Notes under the pieces: model-generated
What the model saw: the letters and a program-made list of their open reading frames with translations, nothing else
What the model was told of the DNA's origin: nothing
Database searches by the model: none
Part shown: positions 1 through 10,199 of the stretch, one piece after another
How the letters are laid out: each line of letters opens with the position of its first letter
How positions within the stretch are numbered: position 1 is the first letter of the stretch
Assembly: GCA_016648135.1 (NCBI GenBank)
Contig: JADDOH010024916.1
Span: 25,812 to 89,811 of the forward strand
Source: Agrypnia vestita
Lineage: Eukaryota; Arthropoda; Insecta; Trichoptera; Phryganeidae
Direction: 5' to 3'
DNA length: 64,000 bases
Program-made: the position numbers and the translations under genes

Positions 1-2270
1 ATGGTTAAAATGAATTTTTTCTTTAATCCAACTTAATACAACCGGGCCTAATTCGTATTTCAAGGGAGAATAACTTCATTTAACGTAACAAACATACCAT
101 TTTTTCTTCGCAATCGACAATTCTTAGTAGAAATTGCCTTTATCAATATTTAGTTATGCTTTCTGTCTTCGCAGCGCCAGTCGAATTTCTTACAGTGGTC
201 TTTGGAAAGCTTGTCTTATGATAGGTATAGTCTTGTAATAAAAAACTGTTTAGTAAATCCATGGGTTATGTCATGTGTAGTGATTATTTTTATAGTTTTA
301 TACATATATTTTTTGATGCTACGACAGGCCCAGAGGCCAATTACTATATCATAATATCGTACATCACAAAAAACCCCAGACTTGAGAAAATCACATAGAC
401 ATATTGTTACGGTGTGAGATGTCAGTGTTATACCTACAAGACACTACTGGAGGGTATTATATTATAGTTTATTTTTTCTAGTTTTTTATCGTTTATTTTT
501 GTCTTTTAGTCCAGTTTATATTTACTTTCTATCTTCATATGCACGTTTCACTTGATTAGATATCAGTTAAGTTTACGTATAATAAATAATCATCTGTTTC
601 AACACTTTTATTTTTGTTTATTTTCTTGCCATCTATTTTCATCACTTCAAATCCCTTTTCACACGTGGAAATAACGCGTTATGTGCACATGTTTGTGTGC
701 GTAGAATGTTTTCTGGGATGGCTTTGTTTATTTTCTTGCTCTCATTCTTACTATGCCGTGGTGTTTCGTCATAGTGACTCTGGAAAACAACAGTTTCGGA
801 ACTTAGACTCCAAAGCAATCAATTTTATTTAATTGACTCGCCATCTATTTTAACTTCTCTTGAATCTGGCACCATCAATACTATAATAATGGCTCTCAGG
901 GCTGGACTAGTAAGGCATAAGTCGAGTGAGATTAAAGCGGTGAAAATATTCAATTTATTATGTTAAACTAATTTCAATTTTAATTCTAGAGTACACGCGC
1001 AAAAAAAAGTTACCTCAATGTTCGCGTGGCCTACTGTAGTAAGCCAAGGTAGTATGACTTAGTTTCTTTAATTGCTTTGTGTTTTTTTATAAAAAAGATT
1101 CTATGCATAAAATATACCTTTATTTAAAGATAAAAAAAACATAGTATAAAGTTGTGACATATGCAGTTATGTCCAATAATATTTGGATAATTTATATAGC
1201 GCCGTTTTCGCGAATACTCACCTCAAGGGCGCTTTACACAGAAAATTATCTTACAAAACAACTTACTGCTAAAAAAACTTATTATTCACTAGGTGGCATG
1301 CAATAAATGGAATTAATGTTAAATACTATAATAGTTGGGACTGCCTGAAAGAATCGTGGAGTGCACACATGCATGTTGATTTAAGATTTGCTCTTAACTT
1401 TATAAATAATATATAATAAATAATTACAGAAATCTGTCTGTAAGCTGTGCCTCAGTGTGGCTCCCATAGGTGGCGCTAATGGTCCGCTATAGATCGAAAG
1501 TTCCATTTCTAATTGATTCAATGGATTTTTTCCAATCATTTCATTCTTTCTTGTCAAAACCTGGAACTAGGCAAGCGCCTGCGGGTCCAGACAATAGTTC
1601 GGCCCTGGTGGCATTTTTGCCCAATAGAAGGGGATAATATTAAATTATCGGTTAATTCTGTAACTGTAACCTATTTCAGTGCGGGCGGTCAGCGTCCATC
1701 CATCTCCATCACGGCTCGACAGCGCGCCGGGTATGAAAACGATTGATTAAAAAAACATTTAGACGGCGTGACGTAAGATGGCTGCAGATCAGGGGTGGAT
1801 GGAGTTAGTAAACATCGAACGTGTTTTGTATTGTCATTCACATAATTAACTACTTCATTTAATCAAAATCCCAAGAAGCTTATTGCTTGCCGTGATGGTA
1901 GAAACAAGAGAAATTCCTCAACGCTTGTAAGAAAGTGTTACCATGAGGATTGTTCAAAAATTCTTCATTAAAGTGAACACTATCCAATTCAAGTTCTCAA
2001 TATTTTGATAACGGGCGTACGTAGGCCTTAAACTGTGCACTAAAATGTTGGAAAGTGTATCAAAATTAAGGTATCCGAAGAACCTGAAAAGCAGAATTAA
2101 AATTTGGATTAGATAGATGAGTCGACCTTTAATTGGGATGCATATCCAAAAAAGAGTGACAACACAATGTCGTTTGCCATGTAACATATTATATTTAGGT
2201 AATCAAGTATCTAAGTATGCTATGTAAATTTATGTCAGGGTGTAGATGACGAGTCATCAATTTTTATTTA
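1..2270. other. AT-rich region without recognisable gene
   Basis: Only short open frames (under 80 codons) occur here and none resembles a known protein or transposon domain. No tandem array, long inverted repeat or tRNA-like box was seen. It could be old decayed repeat sequence, intron or intergenic DNA. Confidence 0.6.
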
Positions 2271-2281
2271 ATTATTCCAGG

Positions 2282-2320
2282 AGTATTCTGACGCCCTTGC
2301 TTCAAGGGCATCAGAATACT
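2282..2320. repeat. Short near-perfect hairpin
   Basis: The left arm AGTATTCTGACGCCCTTG (2282-2299) is repeated inverted at 2303-2320 with one mismatch around a 3-base loop. The 18-bp stem is too short for a typical animal pre-miRNA. It may be a MITE remnant or a chance cruciform. Confidence 0.6.
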
Positions 2321-2699
2321 GCATAGGCAGGTTAAAATTGAAAGTGGTTGTGGGGCGGAGCTAATATGATCAGGAAGGGGTAGTAGGGAGTGTTTTTATA
2401 TTTAGTACTTTATTAATATTAATATCAATTTCTGTATTTTCTAAAATATCCAATTTTCTCCCTTTTCTATATATATGTACCTAATACTTCTACATTGTCA
2501 CGGGCGAAACAATGACCCTCTGATCTTGCGTGGTCTACCGTTTCTGAGTTGAAGCTGAAGTTCTATATCCCCCTAAAATGTTACTGTTGTGTCATGTGGC
2601 AGTTTTGACAATTAATCTTCTATATATTAATAATATTTTTAAAATTTTAGTCATTAATTTTGTGGTCAGACATTTTAACCAAATGTTATTTATGTTAGT

Positions 2700-2880
2700 G
2701 TATAACCACTAAAAATTACTTTTTTGTCTACCGGTTTCGAGACGTATCCCGTCTCTTCGTCGGGACAACCAATACACTAGCATGTAGATATCACTACACA
2801 ACACAACCGTAGTACTATTTACACACCAACACCTTCACAAAATACTCTTCACATGCGTGGTTACCCTAACTAAAGGCCAA
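2700..2880 (-). mobile_element. Penelope-like element 3' end, old copy
   Basis: On the minus strand this segment carries a hammerhead-like motif (2726-2766) and resembles 20395-20600: both share the CGGUAGAC end, the stem II sequence and a downstream stretch with CACGTG-like bases. No coding part is visible. It is read as a 5'-truncated Penelope 3' end from the motif and the second copy; exact ends are uncertain. Confidence 0.55.
2726..2766 (-). ncRNA. Hammerhead-ribozyme motif, core mutated
   Basis: Minus strand, 5' to 3': stem I GUC, core CCGACGA, stem II GAGACG/CGUCUC, GAAAC, loop CG, GU, A, then GAC closing stem I. The type I hammerhead layout is complete. The canonical CUGANGA box has C in place of the conserved U4, so self-cleavage should be weak or lost. 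Confidence 0.6.
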
Positions 2881-2910
2881 CATGCACTTGGCTTATTTTC
2901 TTTACATAAG

Positions 2911-3046
2911 TTAAGCATATTAAGAATGTTCTTAGGTTTTCAGGGCCACTCAGAATCTTCAAGTTTGTGTTTACTGGGGTATTATGCCGTGTTGTTACGA
3001 CCTTTCGGGCCGACGTTTCGGATCCCATTGCATTAAGCATATTAAG
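2911..3046 (-). mobile_element. Short Penelope-like insertion with target-site duplication
   Basis: A roughly 110-bp insert (about 2923-3032) lies between two copies of TTAAGCATATTA (2911-2922 and 3033-3044; the next two bases AG also match). The insert is nearly identical to both inverted arms of the Penelope copy at 45557-46274. On the minus strand it starts inside hammerhead stem II (TGCAATGGGATCC), continues through GAAAC, a stem III hairpin and GUA, and ends with CCTAAGAACATTCT. This is the form expected of a severely 5'-truncated Penelope insertion. Confidence 0.75.
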
Positions 3047-3136
3047 GTTGGTTTTTCTGTATATAGGATTCCTCTCCATTGTTTGTCGGTGGTCGTATTC
3101 TCTTTTGATTTGTAATAAACATATTTTTAAATTATA

Positions 3137-4486
3137 GCTAGACCGTATTCAAAAGAATGTGCGCAAAAAATATGTGTGTTGTTATGATGCAAAAATGAAC
3201 ACAAAAGAAGTTTTTCTAGTAAGTAAGTAACCTTTTTTAAACTAAAAAATATGTATTTATTTGGAATATCATATTGTGGCTTGTAATACGGGCTTGCCAG
3301 GCAACTTTCCTCCGCTTTCTTCTTATCGGACAAAACTAGGGAATGGTCTTTTGACTGTGGTCGACCAATGTGTGTCTTATTCTTACTTTTTAATTTTAAT
3401 TTTATGATTTTTCTGGTACATGCTGCTTCAAATTGTTCATGGCCGGTTATATTAACTTAGTTTATATATTAATAGTTCGTTTAACGCATATATTTTTACG
3501 AAAGCGGATTGTTTGATTAGTGGAAAATACAAAAATCTATGCTTTATATCTACCAACGATTCCGTTGATACAACCGGCTCTTATTGGTTGTTTGATTTGT
3601 AATTCTTTCAGCGATCCGTTAGCCGAACAAACATATCGAACGAGTCAACAATTTGTTCGTGGGATACTCGGATTAAAGCCAAACTTTAAAGTGGTTAGTC
3701 AGCAACCGTATCCGAAAAAGTGGTTACACTTTGTTCGACGTTGGGGGCTGCTACGTTGTTTACTTTTGTTTGTGTTCAGTTTTGTTTTTGTTTGTTTTAA
3801 CCAATCCGCTCCTGTTGGAATGGTTTATTACACACAACGTAGTCAATTAGTTTGTAAAGGCAACAGTAGTTAGGCTCCATTGAGGAGATAAACTGAAATC
3901 GGCCGTACAGAAAGGCTCCGTGGCGCGGCACCCATCTGTCAATAGGAGAATAGGCTAATTGTTTGAACAACGCACGTCTATTGAGAATAGATCAATCTGA
4001 TGATTGTACAGCGGAGCCATCAATAGTCGACAAAATGAAGGTAGGTTACTGAACGATGTCTATTAAAAGATATATTTACACTCGTTAATAGACAAACGCA
4101 ACATACTGGACAGAATAATATACAGCGATATATTACAAGTTTTACAGAAATAAGTGTAGTATTCTCAAACGTGCAACTCTTACTAACAACAATTTTTGGT
4201 GTAAGAAATCTGTGCACACTATAAATCATTGTATTGCGTTTATTTTCTTGCTTATAGGTCGACCACAATCAAAAGACCATTCTCTATCTTTGTCCGTAAG
4301 AAGAAAGCGGGGGAAAATTGCCTGGCTAGCCCGTATTACAAGCCTCAATATGATATTCCAAATAAATATACATTTTTTAGTTTAAAAAAGGTTACTTACT
4401 TACTAGAAAAACTTATTTTGTGTTCATTTTTTGCATCGTAACAACGCACATATATTTTGCGCACATTCTTTTGAATGCGGTCTAGC
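3137..4486. mobile_element. Non-autonomous DNA transposon with 230-bp terminal inverted repeats
   Basis: Positions 3137-3366 and 4257-4486 are inverted copies of each other. They start GCTAGACCG and end at the internal GGTCGACC. Both outer ends abut TA (3135-3136 and 4487-4488), which fits a Tc1/mariner-type TA target duplication. The roughly 890-bp interior has a 117-codon frame at 3520-3873, but no DDE-type transposase motif was seen, so the element is probably non-autonomous. The superfamily is inferred from the TA flanks only. Confidence 0.75.
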
Positions 4487-4647
4487 TATAGTAATTCAGA
4501 ATTATCTGGAATTAATAATAAGGACATGAAAATAATACGAATAAAAATAATTTTTATAACTGTTCGAAGAATATTTTTTCTTCTTCTGTATGAAGGCTTG
4601 AACTTTGTGGTGACATTATTATTAAAATAAAACACAAATTACTTGCG

Positions 4648-5337
4648 GCGTTTCACTCCATGTTACATAGATTAATTACAATCCCTTTATCTGATCTTAA
4701 TTATACATCTGAATTAAATCTTATTAAACAAATAGCATATAATAATGGTTATTCTACTAAATTAATAGATAATTTATTACATAAAAAGATAAAACAAAAA
4801 TTTTTTAAACAATATATCTATCCTAAGTCAACAGATAGAAATAAACAATGGCGTAGAATTTTATTTGTCGATAACAATTTGTCAAAAATAATTACTAAAA
4901 ATATTCCTAACTCAATTCAGCCGGCCTTTTATACGAGTAACAAATTAAAAAAATACATACTAAATAACAAGGATAGTGATAATCCTATCATGAAATCAGG
5001 AGTTTATAGACTTAATTGTAACGATTGCGATAATTTTTATATTGGCAAAACAAAAAGAAATTTTGAAACTAGGGTTAAAGAACATATCAAAGCATTAACT
5101 AGCAATATTGATTCTGATTTCGCAAAACATCTAATAGAATTTGACCATACATTTGATATTAACACAGGCTTAAAATTTTTACATTTCAACTACAAGATAT
5201 CTCAAATAAATAATTTAGAAATACTCGAAATTAGGAAAAATGTTAATATTAAGTCTAATATAATAAATACACAGACGAAATTTTTGCATAATCCTATTTT
5301 GAATATTTTTCCACTTAACATTCCAAATGACCCATAA
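4648..5337 (+). pseudogene. Penelope-like polyprotein C-terminus: post-RT region plus GIY-YIG endonuclease
   Basis: The frame is open from GCG at 4648 to the stop at 5335-5337. The start AFHSMLHRLITIPLS matches the region just downstream of the Penelope reverse transcriptase palm, followed by an NNGY block. Residues from about 110 form the GIY-YIG nuclease: GVYRLNCNDCD, FYIGKTKRNFETRVKEH and a final LEILEIRK with the conserved Glu. The CxxC between the GVY and YIG motifs is characteristic of Penelope endonucleases. In full elements this nuclease nicks DNA to prime reverse transcription. The RT domain is missing, so the copy is dead although about 230 codons remain open, which suggests moderate age. 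Confidence 0.9.
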
Positions 5338-5438
5338 TAATCAACACCTCGAACCCCCCCCTCCCCTCACCTACCCCCTCAACCGCCCCTTCACCGTAAC
5401 ATATTTGCTTGTTTCAACTTTTAAGATTAGTACACAAT

Positions 5439-5479
5439 AATCCTGATGAAGAGAACATTGTTCTCGAAACATGTAGATT
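5439..5479 (+). ncRNA. Hammerhead ribozyme, intact core (Penelope 3' end)
   Basis: All conserved parts are present in order: stem I AAUC (5439-5442), CUGAUGA (5443-5449), stem II GAGAAC/GUUCUC with loop AUU (5451-5465), GAA (5466-5468), the tiny stem III AC-AU-GU (5469-5474), cleavage residue A5475, then GAUU closing stem I. An outer helix AGATT/AATCT lies beyond an internal loop, as in natural type I hammerheads. Cleavage is predicted after 5475. Ribozymes of this kind are known in Penelope-like elements. Confidence 0.88.
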
Positions 5480-5723
5480 TTTTAATCTAATATAGTGGTG
5501 AAAACAAAGTAATTTGTGTTTTATTTTAATAATTTTTATTGGTCACTGGGTAGAATCACAAAATGCGTCATCCAAAAACATTAAGAATTTTGGCAGAGTT
5601 GGAGTTGATGTAAATGACGATGGTCACCAATTTGTAGAGGGTGTTGAAGAAGTTTGGCTCATGTATCTGTTTATCTCGTTAACCTGAGATTACGAATCCA
5701 AATAGTTGGATGTTTCCTGTAAA

Positions 5724-7410
5724 CAGGGTTATTTGGAAAACATTAATAACCTCGCAGGACTATATTCCTATCATGTTTATGAGTCGAAAATGTTTAAGCT
5801 ATCATGACCTAATATCAATAGTTATGGAGATGTGCGTAATATGTGTAAGACACATGCAATGCAACACCATTAGATATTTTTTTTCTTTTGAAATATTGTA
5901 TTCCAAAATACATAAGTTACTGTTTATAATGATAAACTGTGTATTTTGTGGCATTAACAGTTCGAACTAGTGTTTCAAACAAATCTAATAAATTACAATT
6001 AAAAATAATTAAAATTATCACAAATCAAAATAACCACGTAAGGACCAGCCTACTATCATATTTTATTATCACAAATCAAAATAACCATGTAAGGACCAGC
6101 CTACTATCATATTTTATTATCACAAATCAAAATAACCATGTAAGGACCAGCCTACTATCATATTTTATTATCACAAATCAAAATAACCATGTAAGGACCA
6201 GCCTACTATCATATTTTATTATCACAACTCAAAATAACCATGTAAGGACCAGCCTACTGTCATATTTTATTATCACAAATCAAAATAACCATGTAAGGAC
6301 CAGCCTACTATCATATTTTATTATCACAAATCAAAATAACCATGTAAGGACCAGCCTACTATCATATTTTATTAACACAAATCAAAATAACCATGTAAGG
6401 ACCAGCCTACTATCATATTTTATTATCACAAATCAAAATAACCATGTAAGGACCAGCCTACTATCATATTTTATTATCACAAATCAAAATAACCATGTAA
6501 GGACCAGCCTACTATCATATTTTATTATCACAAATCAAAATAACCATGTAAGGACCAGCCTACTATCATATTTTATTAACACAAATCAAAATAACCATGT
6601 AAGGACCAGCCTACTATCATATTTTATTATCACAAATCAAAATAACCATGTAAGGACCAGCCTACTATCATATTTTATTATCACAAATCAAAATAACCAT
6701 GTAAGGACCAGCCTACTATCATATTTTATTATCACAAATCAAAATAACCATGTAAGGACCAGCCTACTATCATATTTTATTATCACAAATGAAAATAACC
6801 ATGTAAGGACCAGCCTACTATCATATTTTATTATCACAAATCAAAATAACCATGTAAGGACCAGCCTACTATCATATTTTATTATCACAAATCAAAATAA
6901 CCATGTAAGGACCAGCCTACTATCATATTTTAAACGTGTAAAATTTTCCGGATACAAAAACAACTTTACTACTGACACTGAAAGACAGATTTAAAACACG
7001 AATATACGACAAGAAATATAAAAAAATCTAATAATTTATACGGATACGATACATACAGAACCAAACAGTACGTAATTCTAAAACTATTCTAAAACAAACT
7101 ACCTACGTCCTTTGCAGACAAAAAACGAAATGGGACCAAAAAATACAGTAAAATCATTTTTAAAATATTAAATGAGCTATGGAATATGGTAAAACTTTAA
7201 TGTATTGTAATTCTCAATATTCTTGTGTAATTTTATTTTATTGAAATGTATTTAGAAGAATGAATATTTAATTTCGATACAAGATACTACAATGATAGTA
7301 CAAAGTTTTAACGTCCAGAAAATTTTAAAAAATGCAAATTTTGATGTCGTTTATTTGACATTTTCGGTTCATAATGTGGGCTGGAATCTACTTGTAAAGT
7401 ATTGTTGACT
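5724..7410. mobile_element. Copy of the CAGGGTTATTT MITE interrupted by a minisatellite
   Basis: The left 120 bp (CAGGGTTATTTGG and following, to about 5843) matches the left end of the five full copies elsewhere in the window. The right part, about 7257-7410 (AATGAATATTT, TTTTGATGTCG, ACATTTTCGG, CATAATG), matches their right half with strong divergence. Between them lies the 51-bp tandem array and some 300 bp of AT-rich DNA. This copy is clearly older than the others. Confidence 0.65.
6014..6932. repeat. 51-bp minisatellite, about 18 units
   Basis: Eighteen nearly identical 51-bp units contain AACCATGTAAGGACCAGCCT and are joined by CATATTTTATTATCACAA. The length is a multiple of three, so the array reads open on the plus strand (17-residue unit IITNQNNHVRTSLLSYF). 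There is no sign of a real gene: no upstream coding, no selection-like variation, and the frame ends in unrelated AT-rich sequence. Units 8 and 12 share the same T-to-A change (near 6374 and 6578, 204 bp apart), pointing to a four-unit block duplication. Confidence 0.95.
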
Positions 7411-7915
7411 AGCTCTGTTACATCCTTTAAATTAATATAAGCAAAAAATCTACGTTCACATTTTTGCTTTTTTCAACAAAGCTTTTCCGGGATTTCAAAA
7501 CACCTTTACAGGAGAAGAATTCCATTCCGCTTTACGAAATTCGAAATACGAATTCTAACGAATTTATTAAAACTCTGATGAATATTGTTTTACGTTGAAT
7601 ACCTCGACAAAGTATTCAAACGATTTCTTTTGTGTATTAAAAGTTAAAAGGCGATTTCGTTCTGCGTAGGTGTCTATAACGAAATGTGGAATGGATCCTT
7701 TTTGCGGCATCGCGTCCATTTGCGATCCCTGATTGGGCAACGGAAGTTACAAAGGGTCAGAGAAACAATGAACCCGCCGTGACACGACCGCACATTCACC
7801 CGAATGGCACAACCGTGCCTGGAAACTAAACGAACATCCCCGAAAAACAGGAATTAATTAAAAGTTTGTACGTTTATGGATTTATACGAGAGGGTGTTGG
7901 ATTTTAAGCGAAACA
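7411..7915. other. No recognised feature
   Basis: Mostly AT-rich; a more GC-balanced stretch lies near 7680-7850. No coding similarity, repeat structure or tRNA-like box was seen. Confidence 0.5.
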
Positions 7916-7920
7916 AAACT

Positions 7921-8215
7921 CAGAATATTTTGAGTTTGTTCAAATCTTTCAGAACAGTGCTGGATTTATGTCACAGAGACATTATTAATCAATTAACGTA
8001 TATTATAGATGTCTCACAGAGACGAAACTGTATTTCTTATGGGAAAGTAGGCATAGAAGTCATTTGGGTGTACATACTTTACACAATGTTACATTGTGTA
8101 AAGTGATCACTTAAGCCAACCATAAGATAGGTCATAAGTCCTATGTACACCCAAATGACTTCTATACCTACTTTCCCATAAGAAATACAGTTTCGTCTCT
8201 GAGATATCGTTAATC
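7921..8215. mobile_element. Hairpin MITE (GTCTCTGTG family), copy 1
   Basis: Begins CAGAATATTTTGAGTTTG and contains an inverted pair of about 58 bp (8018-8075 and 8143-8200, one mismatch) around a loop that itself holds a TTACACAATG/CATTGTGTAA hairpin. Related pieces occur at 23233-23400, 23702-23885 and 60905-61380. No coding potential. The superfamily is not clear. Confidence 0.7.
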
Positions 8216-8272
8216 GAAACAAAACTGACGAAACTCGGCCGGGAAATATTTGGACTAATTATTTTATATACG

Positions 8273-8555
8273 TAATAGCTGTAACCCGTCAAAAATTACA
8301 TTGGTGCGCGTCTTCTAAGTTCTAGTATATATTAATTTATAGTATCCATTTGACGCTCCGCGGAGAGGCGGCGATGGCGAAATGCGTTGAGCGGCCGGTA
8401 CGGGTTTGTTGGCCCTGGGTTCAAGCGTCATCTCGGACCATGTAATTTAGTTTTTTTGGCTTTGAATTCGAAAGAAATTACGACGTTACACGAAGTTACG
8501 GGGACAGACAGACAGACAGACGAATAGACAACGAAATTATTATTATATTTGATTA
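8273..8555 (+). mobile_element. tRNA-like SINE family B, copy 1
   Basis: Starts AGCTGTAACCCGTCAAAAA and contains a tRNA-like module (about 8355-8440) with box-B-like GGGTTCAAGC. It ends in a GACAGACAGACAG tract and ACGAAATTATTATTAT. Other copies lie at 37038-37235, 47727-47965 and 61617-61890 (minus). The tRNA-like part is internal rather than at the 5' end, so calling it a SINE is an inference from the box B and copy number. Confidence 0.65.
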
Positions 8556-8559
8556 TTGA

Positions 8560-8810
8560 TAAGGAAGAAAAAAGCCGAAACAAGTTCAAAAAACAACTAA
8601 AGACGAACCTATTTGGATAATCATAGTAGTTTTTATTTTATTTTTAATGTTATTTACAATTTATTATATCATTAAGGCATTATTTATTATTAATGTATCG
8701 TAAAAAGTGTATTGCGTATTATGTAAAGACTTGTTAATCTGAAACGCATTCCTAAATTGTATTTATTTATTGTATTTATTATAAATTGACCATAAAAAGT
8801 CAAATAATCT
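8560..8810 (+). mobile_element. Possible LINE 3' terminus
   Basis: A short frame reads NKFKKQLKTNLFG before a stop near 8618. It resembles the FKxxLKThLF end of CR1/Jockey-type LINE ORF2 proteins seen more clearly at 40495-40720. The rest is AT-rich 3' UTR-like sequence. Weak call. Confidence 0.35.
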
Positions 8811-9057
8811 ATTTCGTTTCTCAGTAGATTTTAACATTATTTTTCAATTTTTTTTGATTGAGAAATTTAAATATGTGGAAAAACAATTCAGCATTTTGGC
8901 TTAATTTTCAAGTTAATTAAATATTTTAAAGCTTCATAATATCCCATGAAATGAAATGACATGACAATGGGAACTATCGTATTGAATTTGGAAATCCAGA
9001 TAGAATATTCCGCACACATAAAACGATACCAGATATTTCTATTTACACTAAATTGTG

Positions 9058-9250
9058 TAAAACACCCACGTTGGGTTATTTTCTCACTACTATAGTTTCG
9101 AGAGACGCAATGCCTCTTATCATCAGGTGTAATTAATACCTAACCTAAATACAAGAGTGCTATCAACAATATTCGAGTAGGTGGGCGGATCACGAGGTGG
9201 AAGGTTTTTTGGTCAATTAACAGAAACAAACCCAATGTTGGGGACGTATT
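9058..9250 (-). mobile_element. Penelope-like 3' end carrying a hammerhead
   Basis: Homologous on the minus strand to 48171-48400 (shared ribozyme loops and the TTAGGTTA...TACACC stretch). No coding sequence remains. It is assigned to Penelope by the ribozyme and its context only. Confidence 0.6.
9085..9129 (-). ncRNA. Hammerhead ribozyme, intact core
   Basis: Minus strand: CAC (stem I), CUGAUGA (9126-9120), stem II AGAGGC/GUCUCU with unpaired bases next to the core, GAAAC (9099-9095), loop UAUA, GUA with cleavage A at 9088, then GUG closing stem I. An outer stem I helix GGUUA (9145-9141) with UAACC (9078-9074) is present. All core nucleotides are canonical; stem II near the core is imperfect, so activity is uncertain. 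Confidence 0.8.
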
Positions 9251-9289
9251 GAGGTGATTTTTTAATTACTTAGGATTTTAATGGTTTTT

Positions 9290-9580
9290 TAATTACTTCT
9301 TCCTAATTACTGTTCTTACATTTTCATGGCCTTTCAGAATTTTCTGGTTTGAGTTTTCTGGGGTATTCTACTGTTTTTCTACGATCTTTATGGTCGACTT
9401 TTTGGATCCCATAGCAGGATGTATCGTCAGGGCTGATGTCATCATCAGCCTGGCAGTAGGATCTGATACGTCAATCAGATAGTTCATAGCAACGCATAAA
9501 ACATAATTTTTCATTATCAATCTTTTGTGAGGTACCGAGTGAGGCAGTTTCATTGAAAGATTGGTTGATATCAATTATAT
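9290..9580 (-). mobile_element. Penelope-like 3' end of the GGATCC-stem subfamily, degraded
   Basis: On the minus strand a motif CUGACGA, then CCUGCUAUGGGAUCC, then AAAAA in place of GAAAC occupies about 9395-9432. It is followed by sequence similar to the arms at 45557-46274 (AATACCCCAGAAAAC). The upstream frame at 9433-9574 has no recognised domain. It is decayed beyond function. Confidence 0.5.
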
Positions 9581-9756
9581 GTGGATATTAAGGAAAACAC
9601 ATTATTATTGTAAAGTTGCAATTTCAGAACAAAGTTCTGTGAATTGTTAAACAATGTTTTATTAATCAATTTTAAAAAAAGACATGCATAAAATTAATTT
9701 CTGGCATCCTCTAGCGGTAGATAGGTACACAGTGGTATTTGTGACTATCGCAATGC

Positions 9757-10195
9757 TTGCAAAGTTTCAGCTCGATTGGATCACGGGAAAAGGGATAAAA
9801 ATCGATCCAAAGTTTTTTCGTCAGACAAGCAAGCAAGCAGACGCTATGAGTTAAAGGAAAGGGAGGAAAAACTAACCCATAAAAAACAAGTTTTTACAAT
9901 ACTTCCTTTCTCATTTTCGGGTTTCGTGTCTACCAGATGCGTCGGAGTATTTTCATACAACTTACTGAGTTGTATGAAAAAACAATTAAAAATTTGAATA
10001 ATCCATAATTATACTATAATTATTATTTTTTTTAACGAAAATTTGATAGATCTTCTTGATCGTCGCCACGAGTCTGCTTGCAAAGTTTCAGCTCGATTGG
10101 ATCACGGGAAAAGGGTTAAAAATCGATCCAAAGTTTTTTCGTCAAGCAAACAGACGCCACGAGTAAAAAGAAAGGAAGTAAAAATGTTGATCAAT
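9757..10195 (+). repeat. Unclassified repeat family U (two partial copies)
   Basis: Both halves contain GCTTGCAAAGTTTCAGCT followed by GATTGGATCACGGGAAAAGG and GATCCAAAGTTTTTTCGTC (9757-9880 and about 10020-10195). The family recurs at 13195-13860, 24356-24913 and 40743-41312. Its full-length form is about 560 bp, starts with AAAGTAACCCACAAAAAC and ends GGGAGTAAAAA. No coding capacity was seen. Confidence 0.65.
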
Positions 10196-10199
10196 TAAA

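Larger units (their letters stand above)
4560..5545 (+). mobile_element. Penelope-like retroelement, 5'-truncated, with inverted terminal arms
   Basis: The segment contains a Penelope-type coding fragment (4648-5337), a pyrimidine-rich 3' UTR (5340-5400) and an intact-looking hammerhead (5439-5479). The 26-bp sequence at 5508-5533 recurs inverted at 4618-4643, directly before the coding part. The element is thus bracketed by inverted copies of its own 3' tail, a configuration known for Penelope-like elements. No clear target duplication was found. Confidence 0.85.

Noticed and set aside
614..832. 72-codon open frame with hydrophobic composition
   Set aside because: Short, AT-biased, with no domain, splice context or homology that I recognise; expected by chance.
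2282..2320. Pre-miRNA hairpin
   Set aside because: An 18-bp stem with a 3-base loop is too short for Drosha/Dicer-type processing.
3520..3873. 117-codon open frame inside the Tc1-like element
   Set aside because: No transposase motif (no DDE-type block or helix-turn-helix); composition follows the local sequence.
3991..4010. Hammerhead core CTGATGA in the Tc1-like element
   Set aside because: No stem II or GAAA box follows at the right distance.
6014..6932. CRISPR-like regular repeats
   Set aside because: Units are contiguous 51-bp tandem copies without unique spacers and the genome is eukaryotic; it is a minisatellite.
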